Origin: Methylobacterium sp.
GTDB lineage: Bacteria > Pseudomonadota > Alphaproteobacteria > Rhizobiales > Beijerinckiaceae
Reading direction: 5' to 3'
Length of the DNA stretch: 64,000 bases
Assembly (NCBI RefSeq): GCF_028290105.1
Contig: NZ_JAQGKL010000154.1
Span: 1-64,000, forward strand
The notes under the pieces were generated by a model. It was given only the letters and a program-made list of their open reading frames with translations. It was not told the DNA's origin and did not search any database. Positions 54,284 through 63,477 of this stretch are shown one piece after another (position 1 is the stretch's first letter; every line of letters starts with the position of its first letter). A program made the position numbers and the translations under genes.

Positions 54284-55034
54284 GGGACGGGTCCGGCCGG
54301 AGCCCGAGGGCGCCGCCCTCCGGGTCGAGATCGCCCGCAAGGTCTACGGCGCCGGCGGCCCGGAGCCGGTGGAGGCCGTGCGCGGCCTCGCCTTCTCGGT
54401 GATCGCGGGCGAGATCACCTGCCTGATCGGCCCCTCGGGGGCGGGCAAGACCACGACCCTGCGCATCCTCCTCGGCCTCGACCCGGATTACGAGGGCCGG
54501 GTCTCGCCCCATCCGGACGAGGCCGGGATCGCGATGGCGTTCCAGGAACCGCGCCTGCTACCCTGGCGGACGGTGGAGCAGAATGTCCGCCTGGCGCTGC
54601 CGCGCGGTGCCCGCGGGCAGGACCTCGACGCCCTGTTCGGGTCCCTCGGGCTTTCGCCGTGGCGGTCCCGCTATCCCGGGGCGCTCTCCCTCGGGATGGC
54701 GCGCCGGGTCTCGCTCGCCCGGGCGCTCGCGCAGAAGCCGCGCATCCTCATCCTCGACGAGCCGTTCGTGTCGCTGGACGACACTTCGGCGGCGTCCCTG
54801 CGGGGCCTCGTCGTGGACGCCGTGGCGCGGACCGGCATGGGCGTCCTCATGGTGACCCACAACGTGGCGGAGGCCATCGAGATCGCCGACCGGCTGCTCC
54901 TCGTCTCGGGGCGCCCCGCGAGCCTGCTCGGTACGATTCCCCTCGAGGTTTCGCGCGGCGAACGGGACCGGGCCTGGATCGAGGCGCAGAGAGCCGCGCT
55001 CGCCGTGCGATTCCCCAGCGTCATCGCGGGCTGA
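54264..55034 (+). CDS. ABC transporter ATP-binding protein (SsuB/TauB-like), atypical C-loop
   Basis: Walker A LIGPSGAGKTTTLRILLG, C-loop LSLGMARRVSLARAL, Walker B RILILDEPFVSLDD; overlaps the permease gene by 20 nt. Confidence 0.9.
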   Translation: MSDAGAEGRVRPEPEGAALRVEIARKVYGAGGPEPVEAVRGLAFSVIAGEITCLIGPSGAGKTTTLRILLGLDPDYEGRVSPHPDEAGIAMAFQEPRLLPWRTVEQNVRLALPRGARGQDLDALFGSLGLSPWRSRYPGALSLGMARRVSLARALAQKPRILILDEPFVSLDDTSAASLRGLVVDAVARTGMGVLMVTHNVAEAIEIADRLLLVSGRPASLLGTIPLEVSRGERDRAWIEAQRAALAVRFPSVIAG

Positions 55035-55715
55035 TTCTCTCAAGAACTCGCCGCATCGGCCCCACCGCGCGGCCTCGCCGCCGCGGCCACGGCACCGGAC
55101 GCCGGTCACGGATGCGGCCAGAGCGCGCATGAGGACACGGTGTTTCGGGACAATTCGGAAAGGCGACGGCACCTTCCCGGATCCATGCCCGACGAACCAA
55201 TCCTGAACTATCGTGCCGAACGAGCCGCGTGTTTGGGCGGCCTTCTGGAATACCAAATGCTGCGGATGATCGAGGCCTCGACGAGGACATGCCATACCCG
55301 GCCAAGCTCCACCACCATGCAGCGAGCGCATGAAGAACGGCAAAAGATGATGAAAAGACTTTGCCTTAGCCAAAGGCTATATTGCACCGCAGCATCTTAT
55401 GGTGCGCGGCACGATCCAAGCTCCGCCACCGTGGATCGCTCACGAGGACTTGTGCGTAGGCCGGCAAGACGGTGCGCAAGCGAGTTGACGCCGCCGGAAT
55501 TTTTCTTAGAGTTCGTTCAAGCTTCGGTTTCGAGGGGCGCCGCAAAGGGATAGCGGCCCCTGACCGTAAAGGCCTCCAGATCTCATTCGTGTGATCCTTG
55601 AGGCTTTCACGTCCGCTACCGAGGCGAACCTGTCCCTGTCGCAAACAGTCAGATCACGGCGTGATCTCACGGGTTCTCCGTGGGATGGCGGCTGGAAGAT
55701 CTGTCGGAGGAATCC

Positions 55716-57518
55716 ATGAGAGCGGTACATCTTCTCGCACTCGGCGCCGGCTTGGTCGCTTCGACCTCGGCCTTCGCAAACGAGGACGTCCTGAAGCGCA
55801 CGGCCAACCCGGCCGAGCAGGTCCTTCAGACCGTCGACTATGCCAACACGCGCTATTCCAAGCTCGACCAGATCAACGCCAGCAACGTCAAGCAGCTCCA
55901 GGTGGCCTGGACCTTCTCGACCGGCGTGCTGCGCGGCCACGAGGGCTCCCCGCTCGTCGTCGGCAACATGATGTACGTGCACACCCCCTTCCCGAACATC
56001 GTTTACGCCCTCGATCTCGACAAGGACGGCGTGATCGTCTGGAAGTACGAGCCCAAGCAGGACCCGAGCGTCATCCCGGTGATGTGCTGTGACACGGTCA
56101 ACCGTGGTCTCGCCTACGCCGACGGCGCCATCATCCTGCACCAGGCCGACACCACCGTCGTCTCGCTCGACGCGAAGTCCGGCAAGGTGAACTGGTCCGT
56201 CGTCAACGGCGACCCCAAGAAGGGTGAGACCAACACCGCCACCGTTCTTCCGGTGAAGGACAAGATCATCGTCGGCATCTCCGGCGGCGAGTTCGGCGTG
56301 CAGTGCCACGTCACCGCCTACGACGCCAAGTCGGGCAAGAAGGTGTGGCGCGGCTACTCCATCGGCACCGACGAGCAGATGATCATGGACCCCGAGAAGA
56401 CGACGTCTCTCGGCAAGCCTGTCGGCAAGGACTCCTCGCTGAAGACCTGGGAAGGCGATCAGTGGAAGACCGGCGGCGGCTGCACCTGGGGCTGGTTCTC
56501 CTACGATCCCAAGCTCGACCTGATGTACTACGGCTCGGGCAACCCCTCGACCTGGAACCCCAAGCAGCGTCCGGGCGACAACAAGTGGTCCATGACCATC
56601 TGGGCGCGCAACCCCGACACGGGCGCCGCCAAGTGGGTCTACCAGATGACCCCGCACGACGAGTGGGATTACGACGGCATCAACGAGATGATCCTCACGG
56701 ATCAGAAGGTTGACGGCAAGGATCGTCCGCTCCTCACCCACTTCGACCGTAACGGCTTCGGCTACACCCTCGACCGTTCCAACGGCGAGCTCCTGGTCGC
56801 CGAGAAGTTCGATCCGGTGGTGAACTGGGCCTCCAAGGTCGACATGGACAAGGGCTCGAAGACCTACGGTCGTCCGCTCGTCCAGGCCAAGTACTCCACC
56901 GAGCAGAACGGTGAGGATACCAACTCCAAGGGTATCTGCCCCGCCGCTCTCGGCACCAAGGATCAGCAGCCTGCGGCGTTCTCGCCGAAGACCAATCTGT
57001 TCTACGTGCCCACCAACCACGTCTGCATGGACTACGAGCCGTTCCGGGTCTCCTACACCCCGGGTCAGCCCTACGTCGGCGCGACGCTGGCCATGTACCC
57101 GGCCCCCAACAGCCACGGCGGCATGGGTAACTTCATCGCCTGGGACGGCGTCGCTGGTAAGATCAAGTGGTCGAACCAGGAGCAGTTCTCGGTGTGGTCG
57201 GGCGCCCTCGCCACCGCCGGTGACGTGGTGTTCTACGGCACCCTCGAAGGCTACCTGAAGGCTGTCGACGCCAAGACGGGTAAGGAACTCTACAAGTTCA
57301 AGACCCCGTCGGGCATCATCGGCAACGTGATGACCTACAGCCACAAGGGCAAGCAGTTCGTCGGCATCCTGTCGGGTGTCGGTGGCTGGGCCGGCATCGG
57401 CCTCGCGGCCGGCCTGACCGACCCGAACGCCGGTCTCGGCGCAGTGGGTGGTTACGCCGCCCTCTCGAACTACACCAACCTCGGTGGTCAGCTGACCGTC
57501 TTCTCGCTGCCGAACTAA
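55716..57518 (+). CDS. xoxF: Lanthanide-dependent methanol dehydrogenase XoxF
   Basis: PQQ-ADH beta-propeller; vicinal Cys pair ([12 protein letters not shown]), [25 protein letters not shown], and DEWDYDG, where the second Asp of DYD is the lanthanide-type signature; followed by xoxG and xoxJ. Confidence 0.96.
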   Translation: MRAVHLLALGAGLVASTSAFANEDVLKRTANPAEQVLQTVDYANTRYSKLDQINASNVKQLQVAWTFSTGVLRGHEGSPLVVGNMMYVHTPFPNIVYALDLDKDGVIVWKYEPKQDPSVIPVMCCDTVNRGLAYADGAIILHQADTTVVSLDAKSGKVNWSVVNGDPKKGETNTATVLPVKDKIIVGISGGEFGVQCHVTAYDAKSGKKVWRGYSIGTDEQMIMDPEKTTSLGKPVGKDSSLKTWEGDQWKTGGGCTWGWFSYDPKLDLMYYGSGNPSTWNPKQRPGDNKWSMTIWARNPDTGAAKWVYQMTPHDEWDYDGINEMILTDQKVDGKDRPLLTHFDRNGFGYTLDRSNGELLVAEKFDPVVNWASKVDMDKGSKTYGRPLVQAKYSTEQNGEDTNSKGICPAALGTKDQQPAAFSPKTNLFYVPTNHVCMDYEPFRVSYTPGQPYVGATLAMYPAPNSHGGMGNFIAWDGVAGKIKWSNQEQFSVWSGALATAGDVVFYGTLEGYLKAVDAKTGKELYKFKTPSGIIGNVMTYSHKGKQFVGILSGVGGWAGIGLAAGLTDPNAGLGAVGGYAALSNYTNLGGQLTVFSLPN

Positions 57519-57545
57519 TCGGTCGCACGGTACAGTAGGCAATAG

Positions 57546-57580
57546 GGTGCCGGCGCGGGTTTCCGCGCCGGCACCTTTAT
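57546..57580 (+). terminator. Hairpin between xoxF and xoxG
   Basis: Perfect 13-bp stem ggtgccggcgcgg-gttt-ccgcgccggcacc followed by tttat, immediately downstream of the xoxF stop. Confidence 0.75.
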
Positions 57581-57629
57581 GATTAGGATCGCTAGAACAA
57601 CACGCGAAACACGCGGCTGGTAGGCCGAC

Positions 57630-58259
57630 GTGGTGTTCCTGGGAGAAACGTCGTTGCACACCATCAGCAAAGCCGCCATCCGTCCGCTCGTGGCGGCCCT
57701 CGCCCTTGCCACCGTCTCGACCCTCGCCGTCCAGGCCCAAGACGCCAAGAAGGCTGACCCGGCACTGGCCAATCAACTCGATCCGAACGCGCCCGATAAG
57801 GACGCCAAGCTGGTCGACAAGTTCGCGGCCGTGAAGGTCGAGGACGGCAAGTATCAGGACGGCGACGGCCATCCGACCTTCCACATCACCAACGACGGCA
57901 AGAAGTTCGACTGGTACGCCTATTCGGGCTACCGCCGCTATCACGCCGAGTGCCACGTCTGTCACGGCCCCGACGCCATGGGCTCGACCTACGCGCCGGC
58001 CCTGAAGGACTCGCTCAAGACGATCGGCTACGAGGAGTTCATCGGCATCCTCGCCGGCGGCAAGCGTGACTCGCAGGCTGGCCAGGAGCGCGTGATGCCG
58101 GCCTTCGGCGACAACAAGAACGTCATGTGCTACGCGGACGACCTCTACGTCTACCTGAAGGCCCGCGCCTCCGGTGCCATGCCCCGCGTGCGCCCGACCG
58201 ACAAGGAAGAGAAGCCCGAGGCCGCCAAGACGGCCGAGAAGGAGTGCCTGGGCGGCTGA
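57630..58259 (+). CDS. xoxG: Cytochrome c XoxG (electron acceptor for XoxF)
   Basis: Signal peptide, single CHVCH heme motif (AECHVCHGPDAMGSTYAPAL), located directly after xoxF. Start codon uncertain. Confidence 0.9.
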   Translation: MVFLGETSLHTISKAAIRPLVAALALATVSTLAVQAQDAKKADPALANQLDPNAPDKDAKLVDKFAAVKVEDGKYQDGDGHPTFHITNDGKKFDWYAYSGYRRYHAECHVCHGPDAMGSTYAPALKDSLKTIGYEEFIGILAGGKRDSQAGQERVMPAFGDNKNVMCYADDLYVYLKARASGAMPRVRPTDKEEKPEAAKTAEKECLGG

Positions 58260-59113
58260 TGACCCGCTCACGCATTTCGAGAGGTTTCGCGCTCGCGCTC
58301 CTGCTGATCTCGGCAGGGGCGCGACCTGCGTTCGCGCAGTCGCTTCCGGACCTCGTGACCACGGACACGCTGCGCGTCTGCGGCGATCCGGGCAACATGC
58401 CGTTCTCCCAGCGCAAGGAAGACGGCTTCGAGAACAGAATCGCGGCGATCATCGCCGACGAACTCAAGGTGAAGATCCGCTATTACTGGCTGACGCAGGG
58501 TCCGGGCTTCGTCCGCAACACCCTCGGCACCGGCCTGTGCGACATCATCATCGGATCGGCCGCCGGCGGTGATCTCGTCCAGCATTCCAATCCCTACTAT
58601 CGTTCCGCCTACACGCTGGTGACCCGCACCGGGGAACTCGACGGGGTGACGCGTCTCGACGACCCGAAGCTGAAGGGCAAGTCCATCGGCGTCATCGGCG
58701 GCACGCCTCCGGTCAACCGGATGGGTGAACTCGGTCTCGTCAGCGCGATGAAGGCCTATGCGCCCTACCAGCTCGATCCGGCCCGCAAGCACCAGACCAT
58801 CGCGGCCGAGGTGATCGCGGACCTGGCCGAGAAGCGCATCGACGCCGCGATCCTGTGGGGGCCCGCCGCCGGATGGCTTGCCAAGCAGAGCGGAGTACCG
58901 ATGACGGTCGTGCCGCTGCTGCAGGAGCCGGACCGGCCGCCGCTCACCTTCCGCATCGCGCTCGGCGTGCGTTTGGAGGAGAACGACTGGAAGCGGACCC
59001 TCAATACGATCCTGCGCAAGCGCCGCGCGGATATCGAGAAGGTCCTGCGCGACTACGACGTTCCGCTGCTGGAGGAAGAGGGCAGCAAGCTCCTCGAGGC
59101 CCCGTCCCCCTGA
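58259..59113 (+). CDS. xoxJ: Periplasmic binding-type protein XoxJ
   Basis: Signal peptide, LRVCGDPGNMPFSQRKEDGFENRIAAIIADELKVKIRYYWLTQGPGFVRNTLGTGLCDIIIG; TGATG overlap with xoxG. Confidence 0.93.
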   Translation: MTRSRISRGFALALLLISAGARPAFAQSLPDLVTTDTLRVCGDPGNMPFSQRKEDGFENRIAAIIADELKVKIRYYWLTQGPGFVRNTLGTGLCDIIIGSAAGGDLVQHSNPYYRSAYTLVTRTGELDGVTRLDDPKLKGKSIGVIGGTPPVNRMGELGLVSAMKAYAPYQLDPARKHQTIAAEVIADLAEKRIDAAILWGPAAGWLAKQSGVPMTVVPLLQEPDRPPLTFRIALGVRLEENDWKRTLNTILRKRRADIEKVLRDYDVPLLEEEGSKLLEAPSP

Positions 59114-59144
59114 CCCGGCGACGACGCACCCGAATTAATGACCG

Positions 59145-59186
59145 CGATGGCGGCGGTGGACCTGTTCCATCGCCGCCATCGTCGTT
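59145..59186 (+). terminator. Terminator hairpin after xoxJ
   Basis: cgatggcggcg(59145-59155) pairs with cgccgccatcg(59171-59181); the loop extends the stem (gtgga/tccat), followed by tcgttt. Confidence 0.6.
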
Positions 59187-59321
59187 TCGGGCCTGCGAAC
59201 CGTCATTCCGGTCGATCGGTGTCGGTGGATCGGGATCGAACGGAACGGATGTGTCGGCGGTGACCCACCCCGGGATGGCAGCCATCGAGGCCTGCACAAA
59301 CTAGGCGGGATCAGTGCCTGA

Positions 59322-59816
59322 TCAGACCCGCACGATGCCCGTGGCGTCGAGGTTCGCCAGGGCGTCCCGCACCGTCTCGGGGCCGATGCGCAGATCGGGG
59401 GCGATCTCGGCCAGCGGCATCAGCACGAAGGCGCGCTCGCGCACGAAGCGGTGTGGCAGGATCAAGCGTTCGTCGGAAATCGCCGCCCCCTCGTAGGAAA
59501 GGACGTCGATGTCGATCACGCGCGGCCCCCAGCGCCGCTCGCGCACCCGGCCCATCGCTGTCTCGATGGCGAGCCCCGCCTCCAGCAGTTCGTGCGGGCT
59601 CAGGCTGGTCTCGACGCCGACGGCCGCGTTGAGGAACCAGTCCTGGTCGGTGTCGCCCCAGGGGGGCGTGCGGTAATCGGCGGAGCGCGCGGTCACCCGG
59701 ATGCCCGGCGTGGCGGCGAGCCGCGCGACCGCGTCGGCGAGGGTCGCGGCCTTGTCGCCGATGTTGCTGCCGAGGCCGAGATAGGCGGCGTGCGTCGAAG
59801 GCCCCACGCCGCTCAT
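59322..59816 (-). CDS. folK: 2-amino-4-hydroxy-6-hydroxymethyldihydropteridine diphosphokinase
   Basis: AYLGLGSNIGDKAATLADAVARL, PPWGDTDQDWFLNAAVGVET, ERRWGPRVIDIDVLSYEG, LPHRFVRERAFVLMPLAEIAP. Confidence 0.95.
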   Translation of the reverse strand: MSGVGPSTHAAYLGLGSNIGDKAATLADAVARLAATPGIRVTARSADYRTPPWGDTDQDWFLNAAVGVETSLSPHELLEAGLAIETAMGRVRERRWGPRVIDIDVLSYEGAAISDERLILPHRFVRERAFVLMPLAEIAPDLRIGPETVRDALANLDATGIVRV

Positions 59817-60187
59817 CGTGTGGTCTCGCGCGTCCGCACGATCTCGATGGCGACCCCGTCGATGATCGCCGGCACCGGCGCACTCGGCTTGTCCACCCGC
59901 ACGCGCAGTTCGATGATGGGTGGGTGCTGCTCGAGAATCTCGGCCGCGATGGCCTCCGCCAGGGCCTCGATCAGGGCGAAGCGCCGCTCGGTGGCGATGC
60001 GGACGACGATCTCGGTGAGGTCGGCGTAGCTCACGGTTCGCGCCACGTCGTCGGAGCGACCGGCGGGGGCGAGATCGAGCCGGCAATCCAGCGAGACGTA
60101 GAAGCGCTGGCCGAGCCGGGTCTCCTCGGCGAGGAGGCCGTGATAGGCGAAGACGGCGATGCGCTCGACGAGGATGCGGTCGCTCAT
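59813..60187 (-). CDS. folB: Dihydroneopterin aldolase
   Basis: ILVERIAVFAYHGLLAEETRLGQRFYVSLDCRLDL, VSYADLTEIV, FALIEALAEAIAAEIL. Confidence 0.94.
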   Translation of the reverse strand: MSDRILVERIAVFAYHGLLAEETRLGQRFYVSLDCRLDLAPAGRSDDVARTVSYADLTEIVVRIATERRFALIEALAEAIAAEILEQHPPIIELRVRVDKPSAPVPAIIDGVAIEIVRTRETTR

Positions 60188-61023
60188 GCGGGCCTCCGCA
60201 TCACGGCGTCGACCACCCGCAGGGCGTCCACATGGGGCCGGACGTCATGCACGCGCACGATCTGCGCGCCGAGGGTGGCCGCCAGCACGTGACTGCCGAC
60301 GGACCCGAACAACCGGTCGACGGGCCGGGTCTCGGCGTCGTGCAGGCGCCCCAGCAGCGATTTGCGCGAGACCCCGACGAGGACCGGAAAGCCCAGGGCC
60401 ACGATCTCGGGCAGGCGCCGCAGCGCTTCCAGGTGCTGCTCCCAGCTCTTGCCGAAGCCGATGCCGGGATCGAGGACGATCTCGCTGTCCGGAATGCCGG
60501 CCCCGCGTGCGATGGCGAGCGAACGCTCGAAGAAGCGCAGCATGTCGGCGACGATGTCGATCGACGGATCGATGGACTCGCGGTTGTGCATGACCATCAC
60601 GGGGGCGCCGTGATCGGCGGCGACCCGGGCGATGTCGGGCTCGCGCTGCAGACCCCAGACGTCGTTGACGATGCGGGCGCCGGCCGCCAGGGCCACGCGG
60701 GCGGTCGAGGCCTTGTAGGTATCGATCGAGATCGGCACGGGCAGGCGGGAGGCGAGGTCCCGGATCACCGGCAGGATGCGGGCCTGCTCCTCCTCGGCCG
60801 AGACCGGAACGTGGCCGGGCCGGGTGGATTCGCCGCCGATATCGACGAGCGCCGCGCCCTCCGCCACCAGCGCCTCGGCCTGCGTGCGGGCGGGGTCGAG
60901 ATCCGCGAAGCGTCCGCCATCCGAGAAGGAATCCGGCGTGACGTTGAGGATCCCCATCACGAGCACGCGCCGCCCGAGATCCGGCAGGAGCGTCGTCAGC
61001 GTAGCCGGCAGGTCTGGGGGCAC
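60184..61023 (-). CDS. folP: Dihydropteroate synthase
   Basis: LVMGILNVTPDSFSDGGRFADLDPARTQAEALVAEGAALVDIGGESTRPGHVPVSAEEE, LDPGIGFGKSWEQHLEALRRL, GVSRKSLLG. Confidence 0.97.
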   Translation of the reverse strand: MPPDLPATLTTLLPDLGRRVLVMGILNVTPDSFSDGGRFADLDPARTQAEALVAEGAALVDIGGESTRPGHVPVSAEEEQARILPVIRDLASRLPVPISIDTYKASTARVALAAGARIVNDVWGLQREPDIARVAADHGAPVMVMHNRESIDPSIDIVADMLRFFERSLAIARGAGIPDSEIVLDPGIGFGKSWEQHLEALRRLPEIVALGFPVLVGVSRKSLLGRLHDAETRPVDRLFGSVGSHVLAATLGAQIVRVHDVRPHVDALRVVDAVMRRPA

Positions 61024-61251
61024 GGGAGTCTCATCGTCGGAAGAGCGGGCGCGCGGCCAGCCAGGGTTCCGCTGTCTTTGGACGCAATGGCGAGAGGGAG
61101 CAACGCCCGTGCCGGCGCCGTGTCCGCAAAACGGACGGCGCCCCGCGCAAGGCCGTCCCCGAAGGAAAGGGCCGACGCGAGGCGCGGACGACGTTCGGAT
61201 GGTCGGGCCCCTCGTACAGACCCTCTCGAGCCGGACGAGGGTTCGCGTCGT

Positions 61252-61638
61252 TCAGGTGCCGCCGCGATAGCAGCGGATTTCGGCCTCGGCCTGGGCGCGG
61301 CGGAGTTCCGCGACCTGATCGTCGAAGACCTTGGTGGACTTGAAGGCGGTGGTGCGCTGGCCGATGCCCTGACGCAGGGAGAGCACCGTGCTCGCCTGGA
61401 CGTACTTGTCGTAGGTCAGCAGCGAAGCGAGGGCGTCGAGGGAGCAGGAGCAGCGCGAGAGGGATTCCCGCGACTGACCGTTGGCCGCCATGCAGCCGAA
61501 GATGTAATCGGCCCGCGCCTCGGTGGGATAATCGTTCTCGAGCTCGACGGACGCGGCCGGGCCCGTCACGAGAGAGCCCGACACGAGCGCCACGGCGCAG
61601 GCGCCTCCGGCAAGGCGCTTAACCAGCGTTCGGATCAT
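61252..61638 (-). CDS. Exported Cys-rich protein of unknown function, 3' of the pqq operon
   Basis: Signal peptide, YIFGCMAANGQSRESLSRCSCSLDALASLLTYDKYVQASTVLSLRQG; its 5' end overlaps the upstream ORF by 20 nt. Confidence 0.75.
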   Translation of the reverse strand: MIRTLVKRLAGGACAVALVSGSLVTGPAASVELENDYPTEARADYIFGCMAANGQSRESLSRCSCSLDALASLLTYDKYVQASTVLSLRQGIGQRTTAFKSTKVFDDQVAELRRAQAEAEIRCYRGGT

Positions 61639-62323
61639 AGGTCAGATTCTCCTGGAGGAGTTCGCCACCCTCGGAATTCTTCGCCGCGGCCTCGATGGAG
61701 ACGAGCTCCCCGGGCACGGCGTCGGACGTCACGAAGGTGTATTTCAGGGTCTCGAAGCCGCGCATGCGCTCCTTCATCTTGTCGTCGAGGAAGGGCTGGG
61801 TCTCCACGCGCCAGGCGGCGACCTTGGCGCCCTTGTAGTCGACTTCGGTCTGCGTGACGGTGGCGTTCTCGCGCAGGCTCTTGCGGATCGCGTTCTTGAT
61901 GTAGCGCGGGTTGGCCATCAGCACGCGGGCGAGATCCATGAGATGATGCTCGAGGAAAAGCGACATCACCGGATTGCCCGGCATGTCCTCGAAGGGACCG
62001 GCCGGGAAGCGGTTGGCACCGGAGAACATCGCCACGCTGATATCGCGGTTGTCGGCACTCTTGCCCGGCTCGATGCCGAGCTTGATCGTGTCGTTGAGCG
62101 GCGGTCCGAACGGCCCCTTGGAGATGCCGCTGCGGCGCAGGTAGCTGTAGGTCAGCGTCGAGCCGGGCGCGGCGTTCTTCATCTGCGGCTGCTCGAAGAG
62201 CAGGTCCGAGGCGTTGGGAGCCGCCGTGCTGGCTTTCGTGGCAACAGGCATTTCGGGAGTGGCCTGGGCGAGCGCAGGCGCGCTCGCGAGCATCAGCAAC
62301 GCGGCGATCGTCACGGGTTTCAA
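61619..62323 (-). CDS. Exported protein of unknown function in the pqq operon
   Basis: Signal peptide [20 protein letters not shown]; 234 aa; ATGA overlap with the pqqE stop. Confidence 0.8.
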   Translation of the reverse strand: MKPVTIAALLMLASAPALAQATPEMPVATKASTAAPNASDLLFEQPQMKNAAPGSTLTYSYLRRSGISKGPFGPPLNDTIKLGIEPGKSADNRDISVAMFSGANRFPAGPFEDMPGNPVMSLFLEHHLMDLARVLMANPRYIKNAIRKSLRENATVTQTEVDYKGAKVAAWRVETQPFLDDKMKERMRGFETLKYTFVTSDAVPGELVSIEAAAKNSEGGELLQENLTYDPNAG

Positions 62324-63477
62324 AGCGGCGCTTCCTCGTTCAGCGGCGTACGCACATTGGGCTGCACGTTACTGCCGATGGTCCGGTAGACATAGTCGGG
62401 CGGGGTCTCGGCCGCTTCCTCGACGGCGAGATCACGCACCTTGGCGTGGAGGGGGGACAGCGAGCAGGCCGGGTCGGTGGCGGCCGCATCCCCGGCGAGA
62501 GCCAGGGCCTGGCAGCGGCAGCCGCCCCAATCCTTCTCGCGCCGGTCGCAGGAGCGGCAGGGCTCCTTCATCCAGTCGGTGCCGCGATAGGCGGTGAACG
62601 CCGGCGAGTTCGCCCAGATATCTCCGAGCGAATGGTCGGACACGTACCAGAATTCGAGGTTCGGGATCGTCTCGGCGGCGTGGCAGGGCAACACCTTGCC
62701 CTGCGGCGTCACGTTCATGAGCTTGCGGCCCCAACCGCCCGCACAGGCCTTGGGGTACTTCGCGTAATAGTCCGGCACCACGAGATCGATGACGAGCTGG
62801 CCCTTCAAGCGCTCGCGGGCCGCCTCGACGATGCGGATCGAGCGATCCACCTCGGCCTTGTTCGGCATCAGGGCGGCGCGATTCACGTAGGCCCAGCCGT
62901 AATACTGGGTGTGGGCGACCTCCAGTCGCTTGGCCCCGAGCTTCACCGCGAGATCGATGAAGCCCTCGACCTCGTGGATGTTGCCCCGGTGAATCACCGA
63001 GTTCAGGGTCAGGGGCAGGCCCAGCTGGGTCACCCGCTCGGCGAAGGCGAATTTCTGGGGCTGGGCGTTCTTCAGGCCCCCGATCTTTTCCGCATTCGCC
63101 GCGTCGACGCCCTGCACCGAGAGCTGCACGTGATCGAGGCCGACATCGTAGAGCGCGTCCAGCTTGGCGAGCGCGCCGCCGACGCCGGAGGTGATCAGAT
63201 TGGAATACAGGCCGAGCTTGGCGCAGGTCTGAGTGATCTCGACGATGTCGTTGCGCGCGGTCGGCTCGCCGCCCGAAAGATGGACATGGAGCACGCCGAG
63301 GCCCGCCGCCTCCGTCAGCACCCGCTGCCAGGTCGCGGTGTCGAGCTCGCCCGAGCGCCGGTCGAGTTCGAGCGGGTTCGAGCAATAGGGACAGCGCAGG
63401 GGGCAGCGGTGGGTGAGCTCCGCCAGGAGCCCGACCGGGGCCGGAAGGGCAGTCGCGTTCGGCGTGATCGCGTTCAT
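62320..63477 (-). CDS. pqqE: PQQ biosynthesis radical SAM protein PqqE
   Basis: Radical [26 protein letters not shown]-terminal Cys cluster [40 protein letters not shown]. Confidence 0.97.
   Translation of the reverse strand: MNAITPNATALPAPVGLLAELTHRCPLRCPYCSNPLELDRRSGELDTATWQRVLTEAAGLGVLHVHLSGGEPTARNDIVEITQTCAKLGLYSNLITSGVGGALAKLDALYDVGLDHVQLSVQGVDAANAEKIGGLKNAQPQKFAFAERVTQLGLPLTLNSVIHRGNIHEVEGFIDLAVKLGAKRLEVAHTQYYGWAYVNRAALMPNKAEVDRSIRIVEAARERLKGQLVIDLVVPDYYAKYPKACAGGWGRKLMNVTPQGKVLPCHAAETIPNLEFWYVSDHSLGDIWANSPAFTAYRGTDWMKEPCRSCDRREKDWGGCRCQALALAGDAAATDPACSLSPLHAKVRDLAVEEAAETPPDYVYRTIGSNVQPNVRTPLNEEAPL

Noticed and set aside
55716-57518. MxaF (calcium-dependent methanol dehydrogenase)
   Set aside because: DYD motif plus adjacent xoxG/xoxJ, and no mxaI-type small subunit gene in the window; fits XoxF.
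55506-58271. 921-aa minus-strand ORF over xoxF and xoxG
   Set aside because: Antisense shadow; Val/Leu/Gly/Asp-rich pseudo-repetitive translation without recognisable domains.
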